Notes: a model not told the origin generated them from the letters alone. Positions 1 through 9,963 are shown, numbered from the stretch's first letter. The stretch: DNA of 64,000 nt from an uncultured Acidimicrobiales bacterium (GCA_958296055.1 CATQHS010000001.1:2638277-2702276); one strand, 5' to 3'. Numbers and translations are program-made.

Positions 1-2544
1 GAGCAGTTCGAGAACTCCTCGCGATCCGGGGACAGAAACACCTGCCGAATACTCTTCTTCTTCACCGACGGCATCTTGGATCCGTTCAACACAGTTGCGC
101 GCTTGGGTCATGTTTCGGCTGCTGACCAAAGAGTGGCCGCGGCCGAAGCTCACGCCGAAGAATTGATCAGAGACGCCTGTCTCGCACCGGCCTCGTACAA
201 GAACCGGTTGAAAGACCTTGATGTGAGAACCATCGCTGTGCTCTGGGGCGAATCCTTCAGGCGGCGCGATAACAGTCATCAGGGCTCTATGACGATCAAG
301 TCCCTCCAGTTGTTTCTGGCGTTGACCGCAGATGAGACGTCCGAACTGATCCGTGACATCGCGTATCATCCCGCCTGTGAGCAGTGGGCAAGCGGTGAAG
401 CCGCGAGCGATTCCGGCGCTTCTGGGTCCGGGGGCGATTCCGGCGCCTCAGACTCTGGCTCGGGTGGCGATTCCGGCGATTCCGGCAGTTCTGGGTCCGG
501 GGGCGATTCCGGCGCCTCAGACTCTGGCTCGGGTGGCGATTCCGGCGATTCCGGCAGTTCTGGGTCCGGGGGCGATTCCGGCGCTTCAGGTTCCTCGGGC
601 GAGGGCCAGCCGGGTGCTGGCGAACCTGATGGACAGGTGATCACCTTGGATGACATCGACGGCTTGGTGGAAGCCATCGAGGAGGTCGGAGAGGAACTTG
701 ACTTGGTGAAGAGGCAGCCGAGGCTCGACTGCCGACCAGTGCCTTCTGAGTCGGAGATAGTCGGCGATTGGCCCGGTTTCGCAATCGCTCGAGACATCTG
801 CACCGTTGATGCGCCTGAAGACGGGCGGGCGTATGTCTCTGTCTCAGAGATTGCCGACGATGCCGGCGAAGTTGATTGGGGCCTGAGTTCGGGACTCTCC
901 GCGGCCGAGCCGGGGGGCGAGGCCCGGGTGGAGGTCGAGCCGGGAGACGGCGAGTTGGATCTCCATGCCGTGTCCACGCTCTTCCCCGGCGACCGCCTCT
1001 CCCGCTCGTCAAGGGCGACACTGGTGGTGAGCATCGAGTGGCGCCCGGAGTCGGATCAATCCGATGTGCGCGCCATCCATTCTCCGCCCATCGAGATCGA
1101 GTACGACCGAGATGCGGCTTTCCAGCCGGACCTGACTTGCAAAGACTGGGTCCAGGCATCGGTTGACCGCGACGAGCTGCCCGGATCGGTTGTTGCTGAC
1201 GAGGTTTGCGAAGTCAGCTCTAAAGGCGCGGGCGAGACCAGCCTTGTAGTCGTTGGCGACAGACTGGACTGGGAACCGGTTCCGTGCCAGAACGGCGACT
1301 GCTCGACGTCGTCGCTCAGGGCGGATCTGACCGACGGCCTGACGTACACGCCGTTCGAAGATGAGGTGCGGGTCGGGCTCCAGTGGCGCTCGCCGTCTGG
1401 TGCCCTGTTGTGGTCGGGCGCCGACGAGGACGGCCAGGCGGCAGATCGTGACGATTTGGAAGATGTGGTCATAGAGATTGATTTGAGCCAAGTCGAACCG
1501 CCCCATCTCGATTGCTCAGACGATCCCCCCGAGGTGGCGGGAAGCGGAGGCGAGGTGCCCGAAGAGCCGGTGCGAGTGGACACCGGCTGCATTCTGCGAC
1601 CGCCCACCGGCGGCCAGGTCACCGTTGAGATAGTTGAAGGCGACAGTTCAGCCGGTGACATCGCCTGGGCGTTGCCGGACGGCGCGGTGACACTCGGACC
1701 CGGCGATGATGAGGTGCCCCTCATAGTGGTTTCTAAAGGACCGCTTCCGAACATGAGGTTCGACGATTCGGTGGACCTGAAGTTGCGAGCGGAATGGCAG
1801 GCCCCCGGAATCGAACAGGGTGAGAGGGTTGAGGAGGAGTTGATCTCCTTTCACCTTGATTTCAAGGCCAGGAGCAACAATCTGCTGGCCCTGCTGCTGG
1901 CCCTGTTGGCCCTGCTGCTAGCCGCGGTGCTTACTTGGCTGGTGTGGTACTGGTTGCTGACCCGCAAGGACCGGTTGCCCGATGCCGATCGGCTCTTCGC
2001 CTGGAAGCAGCGATTTTCGACGACCACGGACGATGCATCGGGGCGGGTCGATGCGCCGGATCTTCGCAACTGGAGGTCATGGAATCCAGAGTCCAGGCGA
2101 GTGGTCCGAGGTGCCAACGGCAAAAGTCTGAAACTCGAAGATCTGGAAATCCAAGCGGACAAGCCGTCCTTCTTCGATATTCGGGGACTGACATCGGGAG
2201 ACCGAGCGGCCCGGCTCTCGGTGGGCCGGAGCGGTTGGATCGTCGAGGCGTGGCCTCCGGGCCGGCGGGCGGGTTCGTTGCCCGTGGCATTCCAGCGAGG
2301 CGCAGTGGTAATGGGTTTGAACGCGAGCGGTCCCACGGCCGACGGAGCAGTGTGGGTGATTTTCAATCGAGGCGACGACTGGCGCGATCTGGTACGAGAT
2401 GCCAAGATGGAAGGCATGTTCAGGAGTCTCGCCGATCGGCTCGGAAGGCCGGAAGAGAAGGACATGGGAGAAGAAGCACTTCCTCCTCCCCGACGTCCGT
2501 CCGGCCCTCCGCCGCGCCCTGAGCGGCCAAGGCGGCCGTCATGA
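1..2544 (+). CDS. vWA-domain membrane protein (5' end outside window)
   Basis: The frame is open from base 1 with no stop, so the true start lies upstream; the TTG at 76 is only the first start-like codon. Residues just before it read ILFFFTDG, a typical end of a von Willebrand A core strand with its following Asp. Next come a Gly/Ser/Asp linker built from 23-residue repeats (nt 421-590), and three tandem modules of about 125-135 residues (nt 721-1125, 1128-1500, 1501-1870). Each module opens with L-(D/T)-C and carries a second Cys further on, so disulphide-linked beta-sandwiches are plausible. One Leu/Ala-rich membrane helix lies at about nt 1870-1955, followed by a roughly 190-residue C-terminal domain and a Pro/Arg tail. 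It is the first gene seen of the tubulin-like operon. Function is unknown; a surface or envelope scaffold is inferred. Confidence 0.7.
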   Translation, partial: EQFENSSRSGDRNTCRILFFFTDGILDPFNTVARLGHVSAADQRVAAAEAHAEELIRDACLAPASYKNRLKDLDVRTIAVLWGESFRRRDNSHQGSMTIKSLQLFLALTADETSELIRDIAYHPACEQWASGEAASDSGASGSGGDSGASDSGSGGDSGDSGSSGSGGDSGASDSGSGGDSGDSGSSGSGGDSGASGSSGEGQPGAGEPDGQVITLDDIDGLVEAIEEVGEELDLVKRQPRLDCRPVPSESEIVGDWPGFAIARDICTVDAPEDGRAYVSVSEIADDAGEVDWGLSSGLSAAEPGGEARVEVEPGDGELDLHAVSTLFPGDRLSRSSRATLVVSIEWRPESDQSDVRAIHSPPIEIEYDRDAAFQPDLTCKDWVQASVDRDELPGSVVADEVCEVSSKGAGETSLVVVGDRLDWEPVPCQNGDCSTSSLRADLTDGLTYTPFEDEVRVGLQWRSPSGALLWSGADEDGQAADRDDLEDVVIEIDLSQVEPPHLDCSDDPPEVAGSGGEVPEEPVRVDTGCILRPPTGGQVTVEIVEGDSSAGDIAWALPDGAVTLGPGDDEVPLIVVSKGPLPNMRFDDSVDLKLRAEWQAPGIEQGERVEEELISFHLDFKARSNNLLALLLALLALLLAAVLTWLVWYWLLTRKDRLPDADRLFAWKQRFSTTTDDASGRVDAPDLRNWRSWNPESRRVVRGANGKSLKLEDLEIQADKPSFFDIRGLTSGDRAARLSVGRSGWIVEAWPPGRRAGSLPVAFQRGAVVMGLNASGPTADGAVWVIFNRGDDWRDLVRDAKMEGMFRSLADRLGRPEEKDMGEEALPPPRRPSGPPPRPERPRRPS
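421..590 (+). repeat. 69-bp in-frame tandem repeat in the vWA gene
   Basis: Two full 69-bp copies (421-489, 490-558) and a partial third from 559 encode a 23-residue Gly/Ser/Asp-rich unit. The copies are almost identical at base level, so the array is recent and copy number probably varies between strains. It forms a flexible linker between the vWA domain and the Cys-containing modules. Confidence 0.9.
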
Positions 2545-2576
2545 CCGTGCGAGCTTGTTCACCGGAAAGGCTGTAG
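2541..2576 (+). other. Bridging mini-ORF between vWA and tubulin-like genes
   Basis: ATG at 2541 overlaps the vWA stop (ATGA). The reading frame MTVRACSPERL ends in TAG at 2574-2576, directly before the TTG-ATG start of the next gene. It could carry ribosomes across the 35-nt gap. Translation is not proven. Confidence 0.3.
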
Positions 2577-2579
2577 TTG

Positions 2580-5500
2580 ATGTATAGCCGGTTCCTTTTC
2601 GTCGGTCTGGGAGGGTCAGGAGGCAAGACGCTCCGGTTTCTGAAGAATCAGATCGAGCGCTGGTTGGAGAAGAACGGCCAGCCGATCAAGATTCCCGATA
2701 GCTGGCAATTCCTTCACATTGACACGCCTGACCACGCCGATGGCCAGGAGATCGACCACATAGTTGACCAACTAGCCCCTGGAGAGTATCTGGGACTGAC
2801 TCGTCCTGGCCGAGAGTTCTCATCTGTTCAGAGGCTGCTTGACGGTGACCCCTCAATCAGGTCGGAGCTGGCCACATGGCGGGTGGACCCAACTGCGTTG
2901 AATGTTCCTATGGCTCAAGGCGCAGGCCAGTTTCGAGCTATTGGCCAGACGTTGGCAATGGCTTATGCGGGAATGATTCGAGAGCGTTTGGTCCAGTCGC
3001 TCCAGATTATCGATAGCGCTAGAGCCCGAGCAGAACTCGGAGAACTCTATAGCAGTATTACCAGTATAGATGCTGATGTAGGGTCTAATACGTACGTTAT
3101 TGTGGTCTCGTCTTTGGCCGGCGGCACCGGATCTGGATTACTAAGCGTAGTTTGCGACATCCTCCGCGCCGAGAGTTCAGGCAGCGGAGAGAATACATTC
3201 GCTATCCTGTATACACCTGAGACGTTTCGGTCATTAGATCCGGCTGCTCGGGGAGGCATCCAAGCCAACAGTCTGGCCGCTATATGTGAACTATTGAACG
3301 GTTACTGGTGGGGAGGATCTTCAACTGCAGACGACATAACATTCGCCCCGCCTGTTGATGATGGTATTCTCCGAAAAGCTGGTTGCGGAAGACCAATCAC
3401 GCGTAGCGGCCCGGCTTTCCCCTTCCTCGTCGGTGCCAGAAATTCCAATGGAGTAGACCATGGCACCTTTGATCAATTGTATGAGATGGTGGGCCGATCG
3501 TTGTTGTCCTGGGTAACAGACCGGCAAGTACAGGCCAAGTTTATTGCTTACACGACGGGCAACTGGGAAAATTCAGCTCGCAGTAACCCTATGGGTCCGA
3601 TTCTCGTAGATGCAGGTGAGACTCAGGAGGTAGGTTATCCTCCATTCTCCGCGTTGGGGTTTTCACGGCTATCTGTCGGCACTGAATATTTTGAAAAATA
3701 TGCGATGGAACGCCTGACACGCGATGCTTATGACCATCTCGTCAATTATCATATTGATTCCGACGAGGCTCGCCAGACTATCAAGAGACTAGCACAGAAT
3801 GATCCTGAAGCGACAGTAGCCGCCTTAGCTGATTCACATATCCGATGGTTTCAAAACCGCGCGAAGTTGTCTGAATATGGACCCGAAGACAATCAGATAA
3901 TTGATAGTTTGAGACCAAGTGAATCGGATGAACTACATGGCCGATTCGTAGAAAGAACCTGTGACTTAGCTGGACTGGGTCAGCATGGCGAACCCAGATC
4001 GCTTGAGGACTGGCGATACTATATGGATAGTGCTATCGAAGAAATGTTTAGCGAGTATCAACGAGAATACGAGGTTGCAATAGAGGGATCAACAGAGCTT
4101 TGGATTTCCAGTATTCAGAAATCTTTGGGAGAGGCTGTTGAGAAAGCAGTTATAAACGTTGGTCTAAAAGTGACGGCTAAACTCTGTATAGAAACAGTTA
4201 CTTACTTGGCTGAACATGTATATGACGATCTTATGCAAAACGATTACGAACGATACCGTGATTGGGCTAATACCTGGCATACCGAAGCAGCCGTTGAGCT
4301 TGAAGGCATATCTGGGCGAATTGCAGCCGATGATGAGCGTCTTCGAGCATATGTTTCAGCAAGCCTACATTATAGACAATATAGCTTGGAAGCTTTCCTA
4401 GCGAAGCGAGCTGCTGATATGGCTAGAGAAGCTTCCAAGCGTTTAGTTTCTCCCATTGCTCAAGCGCTAGAGGATGCTTGGTTTGAGGCTTCGCGGAGCA
4501 GAAATGATATTCCCGAATGGGCCTCCTGGCAAGATGCCCCACCTCCAAGATCCGAAGGAGCCTCATCGGGAGAGTTCACGCTTTTTGACTCGCCGAGGTA
4601 TCCAGAACTATTTACCTGGCTTTTATCGGAAACGTTCTCTGAAAACCCTAGAACTTCTGTACGTGAACTCGTTATCGGAAGCCAGTTTGGTATGCACTTA
4701 CTCAATATTGAGAAGGGTTGGTTTCCTGAACTTGCGGCCGCACGACACATCATTCATACTCCGTCTTTCATTGCTACCAATGTAAATACTAAATATAAAG
4801 ATTTGAGGCAACGAGCGAAAGTGTGGCTCAACCAAGAGGGCAGTCCCTTTGGTCAGTTTTTGGGCCTGAGCTTCCGAAAATGTCTCTCAGAGGCTGACTC
4901 CAATTCGATTTTGCCTGCATCTATGTCGTCTGAGTTCAGGAGTCGTTTTCTGGCTCAACTACGGATCGCAATAGATGCATCAGCGCCATTGATTGATATC
5001 GACCAATCGCTAGTCGGTTTAGTGCATCCCGGTGGTCAGCCCAAAGACAGTCGTCACTACAGCGCCATCCCCTTGTCAGGTCTGCCAATATATGAGGAGG
5101 TTAAATCTGTTCTTTTGGGTTCAGGTGAAGATCCTCGACAGGTTGAGGAATGGTTCACCGCCGATGAGAGAATTATCCATATTGATATCACGTCTTCTTT
5201 CGAAGCCCCTCGCTCTTTATTGGTTATGAAGTCGTTGTTGAAGCCGATTGCCGATGATTGGGACCGCTCTGCCGGAAACCGGAACCAACGGCAGTTCTGG
5301 TCGCACCGAAGGGCTCGGCCATTGCGGCGCTTTGTGCCATGCTCGCAGGCGCTTCTAGTTTGCTTGATCCGTGGTTGGTTTACCGGTCGATTGTTGGGCA
5401 TGATAGATGTAGACAGTCGCCCCGTGCGTATTGCCCGTAATGGCCAAGGACCAGTTAGTTTCCCGATTCCATTTCCGCCACCTCGGAGCGGTTTAGACAT

Positions 5501-5960
5501 TCTAGCCGCTACGTTGGAGTCGTTGCCCCTTGCCTATGTAGAGGCAAGCCGCAAATCTAGTCTTGATTCTTTCAAACCCTATATTCGATTGCAGGAACTC
5601 GGAACGTCTATTCCCGGTGGCGGACTATGGGATTACGACAAGCTGGGCACAGAGTTGGAAGAGTGGGTTTCGACCGGGAGATCCGCTCTCAGGATTTGTG
5701 ATTCTCCGTTGAACGAACATGATGATCAAAGTTCGCAGGAAAGACTGAAGCGACTGATCGATATACTGGAAGGTGCTATTCGCGGATACGCAAGTCAGTA
5801 TGAAGAACAAGATTTGAATTGGCGCAACCGTCCGAGTAGCCTGAGTTCGGCTCATATGTGGACCGGCATTTGGCAGATGATTGAGAGGGCGCTTCGTCAA
5901 ATTCAACAGGCGGCGGAGGATTATGAGGAGGGGCAAGGCCGAGCCCCATTGTTGCACTGA
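2580..5960 (+). CDS. Tubulin/FtsZ-like GTPase (Tubulin_2-like), 1126 aa
   Basis: The N-terminus FLFVGLGGSGGKTLRFL is a Gly-rich nucleotide-binding loop, and GGTGSG at about residue 181 is the tubulin/FtsZ signature motif. The protein is about three times the length of FtsZ. The C-terminal two thirds have no recognised domain and look largely soluble. ATG 2580 is chosen over TTG 2577 because GGAAAGG lies about 9 nt upstream. Its gene ends immediately before the next ATG (5961). Base composition is visibly AT-richer than the flanking housekeeping genes, suggesting transfer. FtsZ/tubulin-like proteins encoded beside vWA and membrane proteins have been proposed to act in membrane remodelling; that role here is inference. 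Confidence 0.75.
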   Translation: MYSRFLFVGLGGSGGKTLRFLKNQIERWLEKNGQPIKIPDSWQFLHIDTPDHADGQEIDHIVDQLAPGEYLGLTRPGREFSSVQRLLDGDPSIRSELATWRVDPTALNVPMAQGAGQFRAIGQTLAMAYAGMIRERLVQSLQIIDSARARAELGELYSSITSIDADVGSNTYVIVVSSLAGGTGSGLLSVVCDILRAESSGSGENTFAILYTPETFRSLDPAARGGIQANSLAAICELLNGYWWGGSSTADDITFAPPVDDGILRKAGCGRPITRSGPAFPFLVGARNSNGVDHGTFDQLYEMVGRSLLSWVTDRQVQAKFIAYTTGNWENSARSNPMGPILVDAGETQEVGYPPFSALGFSRLSVGTEYFEKYAMERLTRDAYDHLVNYHIDSDEARQTIKRLAQNDPEATVAALADSHIRWFQNRAKLSEYGPEDNQIIDSLRPSESDELHGRFVERTCDLAGLGQHGEPRSLEDWRYYMDSAIEEMFSEYQREYEVAIEGSTELWISSIQKSLGEAVEKAVINVGLKVTAKLCIETVTYLAEHVYDDLMQNDYERYRDWANTWHTEAAVELEGISGRIAADDERLRAYVSASLHYRQYSLEAFLAKRAADMAREASKRLVSPIAQALEDAWFEASRSRNDIPEWASWQDAPPPRSEGASSGEFTLFDSPRYPELFTWLLSETFSENPRTSVRELVIGSQFGMHLLNIEKGWFPELAAARHIIHTPSFIATNVNTKYKDLRQRAKVWLNQEGSPFGQFLGLSFRKCLSEADSNSILPASMSSEFRSRFLAQLRIAIDASAPLIDIDQSLVGLVHPGGQPKDSRHYSAIPLSGLPIYEEVKSVLLGSGEDPRQVEEWFTADERIIHIDITSSFEAPRSLLVMKSLLKPIADDWDRSAGNRNQRQFWSHRRARPLRRFVPCSQALLVCLIRGWFTGRLLGMIDVDSRPVRIARNGQGPVSFPIPFPPPRSGLDILAATLESLPLAYVEASRKSSLDSFKPYIRLQELGTSIPGGGLWDYDKLGTELEEWVSTGRSALRICDSPLNEHDDQSSQERLKRLIDILEGAIRGYASQYEEQDLNWRNRPSSLSSAHMWTGIWQMIERALRQIQQAAEDYEEGQGRAPLLH

Positions 5961-8768
5961 ATGAACTCCACCTCTGAAACTGAAGGTTCAGTTAAGTGTG
6001 AGGTTCTGCTTGTCTATCATCTAGAAGACGATGCTATTGTACGTTGTATCGATAGTTGTCTGTTGGAATTGTCGGCTGCCCAACTGATCGGAGATTTGCT
6101 TCTCGTCGGTGTCTCTGATGATGTCATCAGTGATGATTTGGAAGCCGTAGTCATATCTGCGGGTCAGAAAAGGCAAGGGAAACTTTGGTCGCTTTTAGGA
6201 CTTGTATCTGACGCGGATAAATTTGATGTCTTCACAATTGCGACCGAAGAGTTGGACGAAGAAGGCCAGTTAGGCTTAGCTGGACAGTCAAGAACCATCT
6301 CTGCACGGTGTGAAGAACTTCGAGCATCGCGAATCATTGAGAGCCGCATTTTCATTCCCGAATACGGAAGAGCGCTTGGACTGGCACCCAGTCTGGGCTT
6401 TTTCACATCTAGAACTGCCAATCTGATAGTACTGCCGGTTGACCAACAGAGTCCAAGGCATATGGCAGTTCCGGTCAGGACCTCTGATCCTGCCTTCGTA
6501 TGGCATATCGCGATGGAGATTGTTTCCTTGACTTGTTCTTGGGCCGATGCCGCCGGTGATCGGATAGGTTTTGAACCAGAAATGAGTGGAGTCGCTAATG
6601 ATCCAGTGGTTAGGTTTGTACATTCTTCATATGTGGCTGTGAAATTTGATGAGTTGCGTCAAGGCGACATGTTGGAGGATCTACCGTCTCCAGCCGGTTT
6701 GTCGCTGGCCCCCGTGCCTCGACGTGCGTTGGATTCTGTCGACTTGCTTTACCCGACAGACTTTCGCATCGAAAGCCCTGATGAGCCCAAATTCTCTAAA
6801 TCTGAACATGTCGACACCCTGAGAAAGTGGGTGTTGGCGCTGATAACACTGCCCAAGACGGTCTGGCTCGGATTGGATCGAGTGAAAGCGAATCTGAGGG
6901 AAGAACTGGTCGACGACATTGTCGGCGAGAACCCATGGGTAGGCCGGATATTCAACCCCTCTGATTTCGATAGCAGCACTGAGAAATTCGAAGTCAAAAC
7001 TGGCCTTGATCCGGCAGAGCCGGTGACTGCGCTCTCTGGCTTCGACCCGAAAGTTTGGTCTCAGTTGATGCAGGACGTTCTGGGAATGGCCGATGGCGGA
7101 GGAGGCGAACAAGCTGCGGCGGGCCGCCGCCGAACCGGCAGCGAGTCCTTTGTTGTCCTGAATCGCAGGTACTTGACAAATGATGTCGTTTTCCATGAAG
7201 TGATCCCACAGAATCCGCCCGAAGCGGTAGACGATGAGGAGGAGTCTGAGCAGAACATAGCTGAGCCGGATCCCACGCTATTGGGCGTTATGACCCAGCG
7301 ATTTCAGGATGAGGCAGATCGGTGCCGAATGCGTCTCTCCAAGTTTAGAGATGAGTTCGAACACCTGACTCGCAGCATACGTGAAGCAGATCAAGTTCAG
7401 ATTCCAGGGCCTGTCGGATTGGCTCCGATGGCGGCTATGTGGTTGGCCATAGTGTCACTGGCGCTGTTCTCGCCATTGCATGAAAATCTCGATCTCAGCG
7501 AGTGGCTCGGGCCTGAGGGGCGACTACGGGCGTTTGTCTTGGGCACGGCTGTCACCGTTGCTTTCATGCTATTGCCCATTAAGCCAAATAATCCCAAGAA
7601 GACTCAATCATTCATTGTGTTGAGTTGCGCGTTAGGGTCATTAGTAACAGCTACCTTCTTGATGTTCCCACCTACGGGAAGCTTTTGGATTGCGATAGGC
7701 ATTATCGTCGGTTTGGTTATCCTAGGAGTCTCAGTTTGGAACTCTGAACTAGCCAAACGCCGTCCAAGACAACGAGCCATTGGAATACTATTCCTTATTA
7801 TGTACGGTACTTTCAGCATAATAGTTGCTTTCAATCTTGAACAGACGGCGTTGCAAGAAAGCATTGCTGAGTACCGCGGGAGAATTTTCTTCATAACTAT
7901 TGTGGTCGCAATGGTTACTTTCATCGCCTCGACCATTGTCCTTGCTCTAGTTATGAATAGGATCTTGCATTTGCAGGGTGGCTGGCACCGACGAGCTGAA
8001 TATCTTCGAGATAACGCACGCTGGGAAGGAGATCAACTACCTATTCTTGAAGCTATAAAAACCAACTGGCTTGGCTCGGCTGTTGCTCTGGACTACGTTA
8101 TGTGTAATCCTTACGGTCGTACGAAACAAGAATTAATTTCCGGCGACAGCCTCATCCAGCCTGAGATCCTGCGGCTACGCGTCTTTAATCGCCAGCCGCC
8201 TAAAAGGGCACCGAGTCCGGGCTGGCTCGGTGCCCAGTATCGTCTTGTCGCTGAGGAATATAGACAGAAGTATGGCAACGAAGAACCGCCTGAGCAGTCT
8301 CGACAAGTCAGCATGTTGAGTGAATCGATTCTCAGCTCGGAGACGGGAGGAGATCCTCGTTGGGACTTTGCCCGCAGATTGCGTCAAGGCGAATTCGACC
8401 ACTTGCTTAGTGATTCGATAACGGTAGATGTTCCTGTGCCGGATGAAGCCGGTGCTGAGGCGATGTCCAGGATCGCCCCCGCTGGCTCTGTGTCGTTGCC
8501 TGTGGGATTCCTCGGTGACTCGGCTGCCCGGGTGGGGAATGTCAACATGAGAACGATCTGGTGGTGGCCCGAGGATGTCGAGGCCCCAGAGGCTGCCATC
8601 GAGCCGAGACCGTCCACGACGGTGAGGGCTGGCGGGGTGACGATCTATCAGACGGTGAGGGTTGACGTGTCCGACCCGGTCCTGTTCTCCGATCTGGATC
8701 CCGGTGCGCGTCCGCCTGATGATTGGGACGGACCGGAGGAATTCGCAGACGGAGATCTGCTCTACTGA
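5961..8768 (+). CDS. Six-helix membrane protein of the tubulin-like operon, 935 aa
   Basis: I do not recognise the family. The N-terminal half (about 480 residues) looks soluble, with alternating hydrophobic strands like a Rossmann-type fold. Six hydrophobic segments follow at about residues 487-507, 522-541, 549-569, 574-594, 606-627 and 643-665, then a soluble C-terminal domain of about 270 residues. ATG 5961 follows the tubulin-like stop with no gap, and its own stop abuts the ATG of the protease gene, so the three are surely cotranscribed. Codon use is AT-rich through the membrane region and returns to high GC near 8400. It may anchor or regulate the GTPase at the membrane (inference). 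Confidence 0.7.
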   Translation: MNSTSETEGSVKCEVLLVYHLEDDAIVRCIDSCLLELSAAQLIGDLLLVGVSDDVISDDLEAVVISAGQKRQGKLWSLLGLVSDADKFDVFTIATEELDEEGQLGLAGQSRTISARCEELRASRIIESRIFIPEYGRALGLAPSLGFFTSRTANLIVLPVDQQSPRHMAVPVRTSDPAFVWHIAMEIVSLTCSWADAAGDRIGFEPEMSGVANDPVVRFVHSSYVAVKFDELRQGDMLEDLPSPAGLSLAPVPRRALDSVDLLYPTDFRIESPDEPKFSKSEHVDTLRKWVLALITLPKTVWLGLDRVKANLREELVDDIVGENPWVGRIFNPSDFDSSTEKFEVKTGLDPAEPVTALSGFDPKVWSQLMQDVLGMADGGGGEQAAAGRRRTGSESFVVLNRRYLTNDVVFHEVIPQNPPEAVDDEEESEQNIAEPDPTLLGVMTQRFQDEADRCRMRLSKFRDEFEHLTRSIREADQVQIPGPVGLAPMAAMWLAIVSLALFSPLHENLDLSEWLGPEGRLRAFVLGTAVTVAFMLLPIKPNNPKKTQSFIVLSCALGSLVTATFLMFPPTGSFWIAIGIIVGLVILGVSVWNSELAKRRPRQRAIGILFLIMYGTFSIIVAFNLEQTALQESIAEYRGRIFFITIVVAMVTFIASTIVLALVMNRILHLQGGWHRRAEYLRDNARWEGDQLPILEAIKTNWLGSAVALDYVMCNPYGRTKQELISGDSLIQPEILRLRVFNRQPPKRAPSPGWLGAQYRLVAEEYRQKYGNEEPPEQSRQVSMLSESILSSETGGDPRWDFARRLRQGEFDHLLSDSITVDVPVPDEAGAEAMSRIAPAGSVSLPVGFLGDSAARVGNVNMRTIWWWPEDVEAPEAAIEPRPSTTVRAGGVTIYQTVRVDVSDPVLFSDLDPGARPPDDWDGPEEFADGDLLY

Positions 8769-9881
8769 ATGCCGTCGAGTCCGCTGCACCGCCGCCCGTC
8801 GCCTCGCCGGCCGACGTTCAGGCGTGATTCTCCGGGCGCAGATCGGGGCGGGCAAGCTCCGCCTCCAAGGCCTCCATCCGGGACTCGGACGCATGAGCCC
8901 GGTGACCGGCCGCGGCCGAACCGCCAGCCCGGCTATCCCTTGCCGCCGGTTTCGAGCAGACCACCGTCGACTCGAAACCGAATCCCGCGCCCGGTCTGGG
9001 TCGCGGCCGCTCTGGCCACGGTCGCGCTGGCCGCGTTCGGAGTCGGGCGGACTCTGTGGAACGATCAAGCTGAATCCGCGGCGGCTACCGAGACGGCCTC
9101 TGCCGATTCGCGGTCGGTGTCTTCAAGATCGGCGTCGGAAACGGTTGCGGAACCGGAGCCTGAACTGGATTCGACTTCTCCGCAACCAGAATTCGAGTTC
9201 GAATCGGTTCCAACCGCTCCACAACCGGAACCGGAACCGGAACCTGAGCCTGTGTCGCAACCGACATCGGTGCAGACCGGTGATGAGCAGACCGGTGCCG
9301 ACTGGGGTGCGCTGGCCCTGTCGATCGTGTTGGTGTCAGCCGCCGACTGCGAGTGGGGAGGTTCCGGGACCGTCGTCGACGACGGCGGGTACGTGCTTAC
9401 CAACGCCCATGTGGTTCAAGACGATTACGGATCGCGATGCTCCGACCTCTGGGTCGGGTTCACCGACTCCTTCGACCGAGAGCCGGCCGAATGGGTGCCG
9501 GCCCGGCTCGTCGGTGCCGATGCCGTCCGCGACCTGGCCCTGCTGCGACTGACCGAGAGACCGGTCCGGGGCAGAGAGCCGGTCAGGATCGACCCGCGGC
9601 CGCTCGACCCCGGAGAGCTGATCACCGTGCTCGGGTACCCCGGTGCCGGCGGGCAGAGAATGACTCTGACCCAGGGCGTGTACTCAGGGGTCATCACCAC
9701 CGACGACGGCGACTACATCAAGACCGACGCCGACCTGGCCAAGGGCAACAGCGGGGGCGCCGCTTTCGACAGCTCAGGCGCATTCGTCGGCGTCCCCACC
9801 GGCGGGGTGGGCGAGTTGGGGTTGGTCATATCCGCAGCCGACGTCGAGAGATTCCTCCAGCGAACCCTCGCCGCATCGTGA
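8769..9881 (+). CDS. Membrane-anchored trypsin-like serine protease, 370 aa
   Basis: A Pro/Arg-rich cytoplasmic N-terminus of about 75 residues is followed by one membrane helix (about 76-98), an acidic Glu-Pro repeat linker, and a trypsin-like protease domain from about residue 175. The catalytic triad is visible: His214 in TNAHVV, Asp255 in RDLALLRL and Ser328 in GNSGG. No PDZ domain follows, unlike HtrA/DegP. The gene starts at ATG 8769 immediately after the previous stop. The protease should face outward. As the last gene of the vWA/tubulin operon it could process one of its partners or another surface protein (inference). Confidence 0.85.
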   Translation: MPSSPLHRRPSPRRPTFRRDSPGADRGGQAPPPRPPSGTRTHEPGDRPRPNRQPGYPLPPVSSRPPSTRNRIPRPVWVAAALATVALAAFGVGRTLWNDQAESAAATETASADSRSVSSRSASETVAEPEPELDSTSPQPEFEFESVPTAPQPEPEPEPEPVSQPTSVQTGDEQTGADWGALALSIVLVSAADCEWGGSGTVVDDGGYVLTNAHVVQDDYGSRCSDLWVGFTDSFDREPAEWVPARLVGADAVRDLALLRLTERPVRGREPVRIDPRPLDPGELITVLGYPGAGGQRMTLTQGVYSGVITTDDGDYIKTDADLAKGNSGGAAFDSSGAFVGVPTGGVGELGLVISAADVERFLQRTLAAS

Positions 9882-9950
9882 ACCTCGGCATGCATAGTTG
9901 AACGTTTCCGTCAGCAGATGAGCGCCCGGCGCACTGGGCCGCTCGGGCCG

Positions 9951-9956
9951 TAGTGT
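9951..9956 (+). promoter_or_regulatory. -10-like hexamer TAGTGT for rarA
   Basis: The hexamer ends 7 nt before GTG 9964. There is no Shine-Dalgarno, which is the leaderless arrangement seen at most transcription-unit starts in this window. Confidence 0.45.
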
Positions 9957-9963
9957 CGGCGGC

